Origin: Azolla caroliniana
Taxonomy: Eukaryota; Polypodiophyta
Assembly: GCA_043228905.1 (NCBI GenBank)
Contig: JBHGNT010000014.1
Location: forward strand, 3,782,001 to 3,846,000
Direction of reading: 5' to 3'
Length of the DNA stretch: 64,000 nucleotides
Positions 40,985-50,928 of this stretch are shown piece by piece. A program made the translations under genes and the position numbers. The first letter of the stretch is position 1. The number at the start of each line of letters is the position of its first letter. Under the pieces are notes generated by a model, which saw nothing but the letters and a program-made list of their open reading frames with translations, had not been told where the DNA came from and did no database searches.

Positions 40985-42141
40985 TCTTCTTCTAATTGGC
41001 TAAGGACATCAAATTTGTTTGCGAGATTCGGACTATTAGTACTATTAGGACTATTATGACTATGAGGATTATCAGAGATTCCTACTGAAATAGACTCGGG
41101 TTTAGTATAGTCAGAACTAACAATGACTTGGTTTACCTGCCTTCTTGGTCTATGGGGACAGTTTATCGCGATATGCCCTGGTCCACCGCAATAAAGGCAT
41201 AATCGGTTTGTTCGGCGTCGTTGCTTTTCCTCCTCCGATAGCGGCCCACGACGACGTGTAGTGTCAATTTCCATTGGAGTTGGAGTACTTACTGGAGGCG
41301 CATTATGTGACTCCCTTTGAAAAGGTTTCGCTACCACTGAGGCATAGGTAGGCTCGGATCTTGCCCTCGGCATCTGAAATTGTCGTTCCGAACGTCGCTC
41401 GAAGAGGCGGTTGTCACATCTGACCGCCCGACTGATTGCTTCTGTTAATGATTTTGGCTCTTCAGGGAAAGTCAAGAGTAAATCCTTGACATCGTTGCGT
41501 AGACCATAGCGGAACTGCTCCATCAATGCTTGATCATCCCAGGGGATATCGGCGGCGAGTAGGCGGAAATCTGCAGCATATGCGGAGGCTGGACGGTCAC
41601 CTTGGCGTAATCGCCGGATTTTGTTGATTGCAGTCCTTATGCTGTTAGTATCTCCAAAACATGCTTTAAACTCACTTATGAATTCTTCAAAATTATTTAG
41701 TACTGGAGATTCCTTTTCTAGTAGCGGAGCGAACCATGCTAATGCTGAGCCATTTAACAACGTGCCTACTAAACCCACTCGTGATGCATCGGTGGGATAT
41801 CGGGACGGATGCATTTGAATAACTAACCGTACCTGGTTAAGAAACCCTCTAAACTGCGATCGCGTTCCATCGAACTTCGTGGGAAGGCCAATCTTGGGTT
41901 CTTTATGAATCCCTTGTGCTCCGTGCCCTTGTTGTTGCATTGCTACGATGGTTGCTTCGAGTTGTTGCACGCGTAACGCAAGTTCCCCATGCTGTTGTTG
42001 CGTTTGCTGCTTTTCTAAGGAAATTTGCTGAAGATCCCCCAACAAGCGTTGATTTTCTTGTTCCAAAGCATGAAACTTCTCTTTCAAGCATTGAAATTCC
42101 GAGAAAACGGATTGATACTCTTCAGCGCTAACGGTGGCCAT
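40972..42141 (-). CDS. Gypsy-1 gag (389 aa)
   Basis: Starts ATG (MATVSAEEYQSVF). Residues about 1-70 form a Gln/Glu-rich coiled coil (LEQENQRLLGDLQQ). Capsid-type retrotransposon-gag domain about 85-250 (PTKFDGTRSQFRGFLNQVRLVI, GSALAWFAPLLE, FISEFKACFGD, LRQGDRPASAYAADFRLLA, MEQFRYGLRNDVKDLL). One zinc knuckle CLYCGGPGHIAINC near 317-330. Ends EEELND-stop at 40972, overlapping the frameshift signal. No defects seen. Confidence 0.94.
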   Translation of the reverse strand: MATVSAEEYQSVFSEFQCLKEKFHALEQENQRLLGDLQQISLEKQQTQQQHGELALRVQQLEATIVAMQQQGHGAQGIHKEPKIGLPTKFDGTRSQFRGFLNQVRLVIQMHPSRYPTDASRVGLVGTLLNGSALAWFAPLLEKESPVLNNFEEFISEFKACFGDTNSIRTAINKIRRLRQGDRPASAYAADFRLLAADIPWDDQALMEQFRYGLRNDVKDLLLTFPEEPKSLTEAISRAVRCDNRLFERRSERQFQMPRARSEPTYASVVAKPFQRESHNAPPVSTPTPMEIDTTRRRGPLSEEEKQRRRTNRLCLYCGGPGHIAINCPHRPRRQVNQVIVSSDYTKPESISVGISDNPHSHNSPNSTNSPNLANKFDVLSQLEEELND

Positions 42142-42214
42142 GGGATGAAGGAAAAGGGAAATAAGAGACTAGTAGGAAAGGAGGGAGACAGAAGGAAGAG
42201 GGAGACTAGTAGTA

Positions 42215-42231
42215 CCAAAATCGGTTCAAAC
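42215..42231 (-). other. Gypsy-1 primer-binding site, complementary to its own LTR RNA start
   Basis: Directly after the 5' LTR the minus strand reads GTTTGAACCGATTTTGG. It is not a Met-tRNA site. It is nearly the reverse complement of sense-strand CCAAATCGGTTCAAC in the LTR (42499-42485), which lies about 30 nt after the TATA box, where transcription should begin. This is the arrangement used for self-priming in Tf1-type elements. Confidence 0.65.
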
Positions 42232-42368
42232 TGTCAGGAACTCTATTAAGGCAGAGAAGGAATTAGTACTAAAAGAAGGATTAGTACTATTGTTGGGAAA
42301 TAGTACTAAGACAGAGAAGGATTAGTACTATGAGAGGTGTCGAACTTTGAGAGAAGGAATGAGTGAGT

Positions 42369-42416
<48 letters not shown>

Positions 42417-42706
42417 TGATGCGAAAGATATATGTATTATATGACGGAAGATATACAACAGTAGTTAGAAGGCTTAAGACTGGCGTTGAACCGATTTGGT
42501 TCGAACTAATGCCTTGCGCCTCCTTTTATAGTGTCTTCAGGAATACTCCTGAAGTTTCTAGAATGTTCCAGAGAAATCTGGAATATACATCAATTTCCCA
42601 ATTAAACCTAAATGAAAATAATATCCTTCAAATTACAATTCATAACCTAATGGTAAAGTCTCGACCCGTGTAACAAAAGGTTATGGGTTCGAGTCTAGTT
42701 ATGACA
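42232..42706 (-). repeat. Gypsy-1 5' LTR
   Basis: 475 bp, same termini as the 3' LTR, with a longer GA tract (42371-42412). Minus-strand TATAAAA at 42530-42524 is a convincing TATA box. The sense strand downstream reads AGTTCGAACCAAATCGG. Confidence 0.95.
42641..42706 (+). other. tRNA-like core at the Gypsy-1 LTR end (copy 2)
   Basis: Same sequence as 37330-37395: A-box-like CCTAATGGTAAAGTC and B-box-like GGGTTCGAGTCT on the plus strand. Confidence 0.45.
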
Positions 42707-43213
42707 TCGGTGAAGATAGAGGAAATAAATGACGCATGTGATGATGACGTTGACATCTTGGTCATGGATGAAAATGCTACCTATTCTGAGGCTAATATTG
42801 CTCATGCGCTTGCTCATACATGGTTGTTGGACTCTGGTGCTTCATTTCATGTGACTCCACATAGAGAGTGGTTCACACGATATGAAGCTAAACCACTTGG
42901 TACAGTACGACTTGGAGATTCACATCAGTGTGATATGATTGGCATTGGAGATGTCATGGTACAATTTTCTGATGGCTCTCAGTTTACTATACAAAATGTG
43001 CGCCATGTGCTTGAGCTAACTCGTAGCTTAATGTCTATTGGACAACTCGATAACATTGGTTTTAAAGTGATCTTCGCGTCCCAGTCCTTTCGTATTATGA
43101 AAGGAAATATGGTCATTTCCAAAGGGAAAAAAGTTGGTTCACTTTATCCTTTAGTTGTCCATCGGAAAGAGGATCGTTTGACAGTCGCAAAACAACCTAT
43201 GACTTGGGAAACA
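42707..43213 (+). pseudogene. Copia-3 protease region
   Basis: Continues Copia-3 after Gypsy-1: acidic EEINDACDDDVDILV, then protease WLLDSGASFHVTPHREWF with intact Asp, then VRHVLELTRSLMSIGQLDNIGF and QPMTWET. It is cut at 43213 by an LTR and resumes at 50929 as HEYECETGSG. Confidence 0.88.
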
Positions 43214-43629
43214 TGTCCCTCCGGATGGGAAGAGAAGGATCGTGTTGGTGAGGCCAAGGCTGAAACCGAAACCGAAACCGAAAATCGAAAACCCAAATCG
43301 TTTTGGAAGAATATAATTGTAAATAGTCTAAAATGCCCCTTGTTGACCACACTTGTAAATAGCTAGAAAGTTGCTTTTGTTTATAAGAAACTAGGGCAAA
43401 CTATTAGTAAGATTTAGTTGATCGTTATTGAAAAGTGAGAACGAGGTAGTTGCCTCTGTAACCGTAAGTGAGAGAGTGAGAGTCTAACTCTGTAGCCGTC
43501 TATCAGACGAAGGAGAGCTTGAGGTTGTTGCCTTCGAGTTCCGTATTTGTGCTTCCTCTCTACTATAGTGATCTGTTTTCTTGGGGTTTGTGGACCCCCG
43601 TGATTTTTACCATTTCGGATTTTCCACGT

Positions 43630-44374
43630 TGTCGTAGTGTAATTCTCACACTACGTGAAAATTGCATTTTTGTCCCTCCGGATGGAATCGGAAAGGAGGA
43701 ACCAGTAAGGAGACCCGGTAAGAACCGGATCAAGCAGAACCGGCAAGAGCCCAATAAAGAAGTTCGGTGAGAGTCTCTCACCGGATGAAGAGACAAATTT
43801 GTAAATAGAAGAAAATATTGTTGCACGCATAGACAGGATTCGAACCCTGTACCTCCATGTTAACGATTTTTAAGCCTTACCACTATACTAACATATTCTG
43901 AATTTTAAAGTTATACTAAACTTTATCCCATGTAAATGTTCTAGATATGCATGGTACAAAAAGTTATTCATGCATACACACTTGAGTTAAAAGAAAAGAT
44001 GGGATAGAAAGCTAATCATGCACATGCAGTGTGCATGAAAACTAAAGTTAGGAAAAGCATGATGCTTGCATGTGATAAACTTAGACTCTTCCAACACTAT
44101 ATAAGGAAGAGAGAAAGATGTATAGGTTGTTGAATTTTTATAAGGTTTGAATGATATAAAATAATCGTGGGATTCACGGTTTTGCCATCTATTTCTCTCT
44201 TACAATCTAAGTATCAATTAATACACTATACTCGTGGGATTCACGAGTTTCATATCTTCTTCTTGCAAGCTCTTCCTAACTAACATTATCTCATATTCTT
44301 CTTTCTCCTAGTAAAAAACCCCCAGTGGTTCCCATCCGATTCACGCAAACGATCCGGCGCCGAAAGGCATGACA
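43630..44374 (+). repeat. Gypsy-2 5' LTR
   Basis: TGTCGTAGTGTAATTC to GGCATGACA. It starts with an inverted repeat CGTAGTGT/ACACTACG (43633-43655), includes a tRNA-like core on the minus strand, ACACTATATAAGG (TATA box, near 44095) and repeated CGTGGGATTCACG phrases. Confidence 0.9.
43827..43892 (-). other. tRNA-like core in Gypsy-2 5' LTR
   Basis: Minus strand AGTATAGTGGTAAGGCTT matches a tRNA D-arm and A box; ACAGGGTTCGAATCCTGT forms a perfect T-arm (ACAGG/CCTGT) with an exact B box. GTTAACA sits in the anticodon-loop position. No acceptor stem is evident, so it is a tRNA-derived core. Confidence 0.55.
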
Positions 44375-44397
44375 CAAGTGGTGAACCCGACGTGAAC

Positions 44398-47300
44398 ATG
44401 GGTGGCAAGGAGATGGAGACTAACAATATGATGGTGATGTTTGAGCGGATGCTACAAGAACAACAGTCGATGTCAGAGATTGCAGCGGCAATTGAGTGGC
44501 TGGTGCAATGGAATGGGCAATTCAATGGGAAAGATGTGTCGCGATATTTGCGGGATTACAAGGCGGAAATGCTACGGTGGTGTGGAATATCGGAAGGATT
44601 GCAGGTGGCATCCTTAAATCGGGTGGCTACAAACGGGCTTCAAGGGAGTATCCACAGGATACGACAACAGAATCCGACATGGGATGCATTTGAAGAGGCC
44701 CTAAAGACCACGTTCACCATCGGGGGGACTCTTCCAAGGCAACGAGGAGAGGATTCGAAGATTGGGTGGAAACGTCAGATAAGGGGATGAAGGTCCTCGA
44801 TGTGTTTTCGGCATTCGAAAGTCGGTTCGGGAGGCTGTCCGCGAGAGATCAAGCTATCCTTGCATCGGACAAAGTGATCATGTTCCTACGAGTGGTGGAC
44901 ATACGGGACCAGAAATATCTTGGAGTTCTTCTGGAGGACACGACCATCGAGAGTGGCCTCACCGATACATGGGATAACGTGCGAGATATCGTTGTACGAT
45001 ATACAAAGAGGCGGCAATGGCTTGCTAACGAAGAAAAGAGGGTATCGGAACCGATTCCAAAACCGAGATCTAGATTGGAAGACCATCAACCGCGGGCTCG
45101 GGAGACTATGACCGAGAAGGGAATCGATGCAACCACGGTGGAGCAATTGCTGAAGGAGATGGAGAATCTGAAAATCGCGATGGTGAAGAAGACGGAAGAC
45201 CGTCCCACAAGTTCCAAGTACATGGACCGTTGATGCATATGGTGCGATAGCACCGAACATGATCGGAGAGATTGTGATGAGGACAAGGAGGCATTACGAC
45301 GGGATCTTATCTACTACGAGGGAAATCAGATTCATTCGATGGATTCTCGGAAGCCACTCCTACCGAACTTCCGAAAAGGCGGCATGAAGAAGGTCCTAGA
45401 GGAGGAGATCGCAGTGAAAAACAATTATGCGACAACCGCGGGAATACATGTGGGGGAGTCATCTGCAGCAAAGGCGTCTTTTTGGCCAGAAGTGTTAGAA
45501 ATTTCAAAGAAAACCAACCATGATGAAATCCGAAGTGCCGCGGAATGTATCTGGGAAGCTACAGGATGGGAGTGCCCCGTAGATAAGAATAGCGTACATG
45601 CGCTATGCCAATTGCATGAAGTGTATGTGGATGAAAAACGATGGCGCACGGATGATGCAGCTGGACCATCAAAGACACTGGAAAGCTGGAACTCCGGAGG
45701 GAAGGGAAAAGAAAAGACGATTTTGACATTCAAGCTCGCCTCGAACATCGAACAACAAACGGACTTGAAAAAGGTGTTCGAAGAGAGAATCCTTGATAGC
45801 TGGGTAGAAATTTCGCTTTGGGAATTACTCGGAATAGCGAAAAAGGAGTTCCACGATCTTCTTGTGGATCTCGTGAAGAGAAAAAGACAAAGTGCGGAGG
45901 AAAATGCTCCAAGGGTGAATGCAAACACTGTTTTAATGAATGACACCGAAGTGGAGGACAAAATACCGAACTCCCACTACACAAGGCCGCATTGGGCACG
46001 TGCAACTACGGAGACTCCGGTCCGAATTGGCAACATCAAAGAGCCCGTTCTAGCATTGATTGATCACGGATTGGAGATCAATTTGATGTCCAAGGAGTTT
46101 TACCGGAAGGGGAAGTGTCCTATAAACACTAACCATTGATGGAAGATCCGGGCAGCCACTAAAGCAACGGAATATCTATTTGCGGCTTGTCCGAATGTGA
46201 CGGTGAAGATCGGGGATGTCGAGATTGACCAAAATTTCTTCGTACAAGATGAGGTCTCACATTCCGTGATCCTTGGGCAACCCTTTATCACGGCTTCACG
46301 GATGGAGACAAAGGTGCTCGATAGCGGTGCGGCTTTCGCACGAATTCGAAGCCAAAGCGGAGGATAATCCGTCCAATTCCTAACTGTGCCGGCAAATCAT
46401 GAAATGAACAAGAGAGAGCTCGTGTGCCAAACAAGGATGAATTTTTAGAGCGGACTATTGCGGAGTGGGGAAGTGATAGTCTGAGAAGCCCTGATACCCC
46501 ACATAGGAAGAAAACTCTCGGATCAAAACAAGTACGAATCGGTCCGGATTGGGCATCTACGTACACGGCCATATCTAGAGGAAAGAAGAAAGAATACCGA
46601 AAAGTAGAGGATAAGTTGCAGTCGGCATCAATAATAAAAGAAGACGAACAAATCGTGGGGGTAGTCGAAGAAGTGTACTATGGGAGCACGCTACAACGGC
46701 TTGAAGAGCTTGTGGAGGATACAAACCCAGGAGACCGGGTAGTCTCGGTGGAATCGGTCGAGATGTACGAGATCATTGCGAAAATGGGGCCAGATGCGCT
46801 CCGCAAAGAAGAAGCAATGGTAAGTACGAAATACAAGACCGTGGAGAAGAAAGTGAAACCGGCTACGGGACCATTACCCGCCGATAGCGAGCAAAAGAGG
46901 AAAGAAGTCTCAGGAGATCCAACACTTCGGAAGTTTGTGGATATCGGACATGCCTTCATGGATGAGACCTGGAAGAATCTTCAGATCGGTGGAGGTGGTT
47001 TCCTTTTACAAAATGAAGAAGAACGATTTCGTGGGATGTTGGAACAACATGGGAAAGCATTTGCATTCACATCGAAGGAGATAGGGTGTGTTTATCCGAA
47101 GATAATGGAGCCAATGGTGATCTTCACGATTGACCAGGTGTCGTGGAACCTGAAGCCGATTCCGGTGCCATGGGCGCATATTCCCAAAATCATCGACTTG
47201 CTCAAGGAGAAGGTGGCGATGGGGATTCTAGAGCCATCAAACGCTCCGTACTCAAATCGATGGTTTACGGTTCCAAAGAAGAATGGGTCACTCCGATTTA

Positions 47301-50049
47301 TCCAAGACTTGTAACCGGTGAACAAGGTCATGATTCGGAACTCCGAAGTCGGTCAGATAGTAGACGAATTTGTGAAAGCATTTGCCGGTCGTGCGATATA
47401 CTCCATCGGAGACCTATACTCGGGGTATGACAAATTCCAACTAGTCGTGGAGAGCTGAGACATCACTACCATGCAGACACCGATAGGATTAGTCCGAATG
47501 TGCACGCTACCACAAGGAGTGACAAACTCGGTTGCACATATGATGAACGTGATGAACAAGGTGCTTCGAGATTGCATTCCGGAGATAACAATGCCGTTCC
47601 TATATGACATTCTGATGAAAGGATGCGTGGTAGAAGAATAAGATGAAACTATGGATGATCGGGGATGCCAAAAGTTCGTAGTCGACCATATTCGTGATTG
47701 CGAGAAAGTGCTTTGAAAGTTAGAAGATGTGCACCTAACACTTTCCGGGGAGAAATTGGCATTCGGGCAAGAAGAGATATTGGTAGTCGGACATCTATGT
47801 GGGCCCTACGGCCGAAGACCGTCACCAACCAAGATCGATGCGATTCAAGCTATGAAAGAAGTATGCGAGTCACAATCCGAAGTCCGAAGGTTTCTTGGAG
47901 CTTGTGCATTTTATCACATATGGATTCCGCACTATGCACATATTGCGGACCCACTCTATCACTTATTGCGGAAGGGGAAGAAGTTCGAATGGAAACCGGA
48001 ACACACCAAAGCCATGAAAAGCTCAAGAAAACACTATGGAGGGCTGAAGCACTTAAGAAGTCAAGCTATGAGTGACCAATCATAGTAATGGTTGATACAG
48101 GTCCAACCGGGATCGGATGGGTCATCAATCAAGCCGACTCGGATGGTTTGCGATATCCGATCCGATTTGGAGCAAAGGTTCTCAACGAAAGGCAACACAG
48201 ACATGCACAAGTCAAAAGAGAATTATGGGGAGTCGTGTTGGCAATCAAATCGGATCGAGATTATTTGATCGCAGCCGAAGTAGTGATCGAAACGGATTGT
48301 CTTTCGATACTCGGGATGATGCGGTGTTGCACGATACTGGATGTGGCTATGCTAAGATGGATTGCATATGTTAAGTCATTTAACCCAGACGTATGACACA
48401 TCTCCGGAAAAGACAACGCGGTAGCTGATATGCTATCAAGGGCTCAATTCGGAGACGACATAGCCGAATCCGATAATGAAGAAGTTTCTGAAGACTACTT
48501 TGCTTCAGAGCACATACGCCGAGTAAACGTAATCCGAGAATTCCGAGAAGAAGAATACAAGGGAGAAAGCTTGATGATTGGGAAGGTGCTACAAGAGATT
48601 GAGGAATCATCGGACGATAAAGAGAAGAGAGCCGAGATCCAAAGGAAGAAAAGGAAAGTCCAAAAGTTCTTCTTCAAAAATGGATTAATATGGAGGGAGC
48701 CGAAAAGACCGGATGGCATACCACTTTGGGTAGTCAGGACGAAAGAGCAATGAAACCGGATAATGTTAGACTTTCACGAATCTGATTGGGCTGGACATCG
48801 AGGGACATGGGCAACTTTTGTGAAAATCAAACAAAAATATTGGTGGAAGAATATGTACAAAGATATAGCGGAGTTCACGGAAAGCTGCGAGAAGTGTCAA
48901 ATCTAGTCCGGAGTTCGACACCGAGATGAGTTACATACGACATTCTCACCGACAATCAACTTCAAATGGATGGTCAATATTGTAGCCATGCCAACCGGGA
49001 TCGGACAAAAGAAGTACTTGGTGTTAGCTCGGGAAGATCTCACAAACCAAGTAGAAGGTCGGGCGCTACAAAGGAAAACGTGTTCTGCGGTATGCCAATT
49101 TCTTTTGGAGGAGGTGTTTTGCAGGTACGGGTGCGTAGGACAAGTGATTGCAGATTGGGAAGAACTCAACTCTGATAAAGCTAGGGAATTCTTCACCAAA
49201 CATGGAGTTTGGTTAACACTAACAACGGCATACAATCTGGAGGTCAACGGGAAAATTGAACGAGGACATAGTCTGATTGTCAAAGCACTTGCCAAAGCAT
49301 GCGATGGAAGGGTGAAGGATTGGCCACAGATGCTCCCATATGCACTATGGGTGGATCGAACGACGCATAGCTCTGTAACCGGTTATAAGCCGACAGAACT
49401 TATGATCGGACAAGCACTGGTAATGCCGACGGAAACCGCGATTGTGACATGGACAATGCTACCGTGGAAGGAAGAGATGAGCCGGGAAGAACTACTAGCA
49501 GTCTGGATACAACAACTACAGGGAAGACCGGAAGACATAGCAGAAGCAACACGCCGACAACAAGAAGCGCGATTCAGGAACAAAAGCCGATTCGACACAA
49601 AACATCGACTACGACCATGGAAGATTGAAGAAGGAGATTGGGTGATTGTCTATGAAAATAGTCTGGATCATCAACATACAACGATACGGAAGTTCACGAA
49701 AAGGTGGTTCGGGCCATACGAGGTTCGGAAATTTTTCGACAACGGAACTTACCGACTATTTGAGTTGGATGGGACGATGCTACAAGTGCCTATAGCGGGG
49801 AAACTGGTAAAGATCTTAAAGAAGTGGACTGATGATGAACCCTATGTAACCCTAGACGAGACCGACAACGAGGAGCAACCAGACAAAGATCGCGGTGATG
49901 CGGGAAGCGAAGAAAGTGGTCTACAATTGATGTTTGATATAAGGGAGGAATTGGGTAGTGCGACGGATGAACACAAACAACAAGCATCGGGAACTTCGGC
50001 ACATACCAGAGGATGTGCGGGTTTGGAGGGGGCGAGTGTCATAGTGTAA
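44398..50049 (+). pseudogene. Gypsy-2 gag-pol remnant
   Basis: Gag from ATG 44398 (NGQFNGKDVSRYLRDYKAEM), shifted near 44770 (VLDVFSAFESRFGRL). Protease-like VLALIDHGLEINLMS near 46045 has DHG for DSG. RT about 46990-47700: LKPIPVPWAHIPKII, APYSNRWFTVPKKNGSLRFIQDL, MPFLYDILMKG where the YxDD-type centre is altered. RNase H about 48085-48450 (MVDTGPTGIGWVINQ, GAKVLNERQ, KRELWGVVLAIK). Integrase 48770-50049: DWAGHRGTWATFVKIKQKYWWKNM zinc region, VIADWEELNSDKAREFF, NGKIERGHSLIVKAL, then a basic/acidic tail. Stops near 46137, 47314, 47458, 47641, 48396, 48753 and 48904. Confidence 0.85.
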
Positions 50050-50861
50050 TTCGCACACTACGTGAAAATTGCATTTTTGTCCCTCTGGATGGAATTGGTA
50101 AGGAGGAACCGATGAGAACCGGATGAAGGATGGAATCGGTAAGGAGGAACCGATGAGAACCGGATGAAGGATGGAATCGGCAAGGAGGAACCGGTAAGGA
50201 GACCCGGTAAGAACCGGATCAAGCAAAACCGGCAAGAGCCGGATAAAGAAGGCCGGTGAGAGTCTCTCACCGGATGAAGAGACAAATTTGTAAATAGAAG
50301 AAAAGATTGTTACATGCATAGGACAGGATTCGAACCCTGTACCTCCATGTTAACGATGTTTAAGCCTTACCACTATACTAGCATATTATGAATTTTAAAG
50401 TTATACTAAACTTTATCCCATGTAAATATTCTAGATATGCATGGTACAAAAAGTTATTCATGCATACACACTTGAGTTAAAGAAAAGATGGATAGAAAGG
50501 TAATCATGCACATGCAGTGTGCATGAAAACTAAAGTTAGGAAAAGCATGACGCTTGCATGTGATAAACTTAGACTCTTCCAACACTATATAAGGAAGAGA
50601 GAAAGATGTATATGTTGTTGAATTTTTATAAGGTTTGAATGATATAAAATAATCGTGGGCTTCACGGTTTTGCCATCTATTTCTCTCTTACAATCTAAGT
50701 ATCAATTAATACACTATACTCGTGGGATTCACGAGTTTCATATCTTCTTCTTGCAAGCTCTTCCTAACTAACATTATCTCATATTCTTCTTTCTCCTAGT
50801 AAAAACCCCCAGTGGTTCCCACCCGACTCACGCAAACGATCCGGCGCCAAAAGGCACGACA
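50037..50861 (+). repeat. Gypsy-2 3' LTR
   Basis: TGTCATAGTGTAATTC to GGCACGACA. It is 80 bp longer than the 5' LTR because a GGATGAAGGATGGAATCGG-type unit is tandemly repeated (50090-50180). The terminal inverted repeat is mutated (CATAGTGT/ACACTACG). Confidence 0.9.
50316..50380 (-). other. tRNA-like core in Gypsy-2 3' LTR
   Basis: Same as 43827-43892: minus-strand A-box-like TAGTGGTAAGGCTT and B box GGTTCGAATCC with a perfect 5-bp T stem. Confidence 0.55.
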
Positions 50862-50928
50862 ACGTAAAATATCGGTGTCTCTGCGTATTTACGTTTTTTT
50901 GTCAGTGTACTAATTCTTGTTTTCTACA

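Larger units (their letters stand above)
36937..42706 (-). mobile_element. Gypsy-1, intact chromodomain Ty3/gypsy element (chromovirus)
   Basis: Minus-strand element with LTRs 36937-37395 (3') and 42232-42706 (5') and exact target duplication TCGGT (36932-36936 and 42707-42711). Polypurine tract AAAGGGGGGATAG (minus strand, 37408-37396). Gag and pol are both open. LTRs differ mainly by GA-repeat length (459 versus 475 bp). A -1 frameshift signal and a self-complementary primer site are described separately. Gag architecture and RT/INT style suggest a Tcn1-like chromovirus; that clade call is inference. Confidence 0.95.
43630..50861 (+). mobile_element. Gypsy-2, decayed Ty3/gypsy element
   Basis: LTRs 43630-44374 and 50037-50861, flanked by an exact 4-bp duplication ACGT (43626-43629 and 50862-50865). 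Primer site TGGTGAACCCGACGTG at 44379, four bases after the LTR. Polypurine tract TTTGGAGGGGGCGAG at 50022-50036. Coding order gag, PR, RT, RH, INT; broken in many places. Confidence 0.9.
43214..50928 (+). mobile_element. Solo LTR of a Copia-5-related family, split by Gypsy-2
   Basis: 43214-43629 and 50866-50928 together form an LTR-like unit: TGTCCCTCCGGATGGG, TTGTAAATAG twice, TTTATAAGAAACTAGGGCAAAC, CCCCCGTGATTTTTACC, TTTCCACGT, ending TTTTCTACA. The landmarks match the Copia-5 LTR in order. Collapsing it rejoins Copia-3 (MTWET to HEYECETG). No clean 5-bp duplication was found (AAACA versus CACGA). Confidence 0.65.

Noticed and set aside
42215-42231. Met-tRNA primer site for Gypsy-1
   Set aside because: The sequence after the LTR shares only TGGTA with TGGTATCAGAGC, at the wrong distance; self-complementarity to the LTR fits better.
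43827-50380. Functional tRNA genes in Gypsy-2 LTRs
   Set aside because: A and B boxes and a T-arm are present, but no acceptor stem or well-formed anticodon stem is visible; recorded as tRNA-like cores only.
43214-50928. 5-bp target duplication for the solo LTR around Gypsy-2
   Set aside because: Flanks AAACA and CACGA do not match convincingly; termini left approximate.
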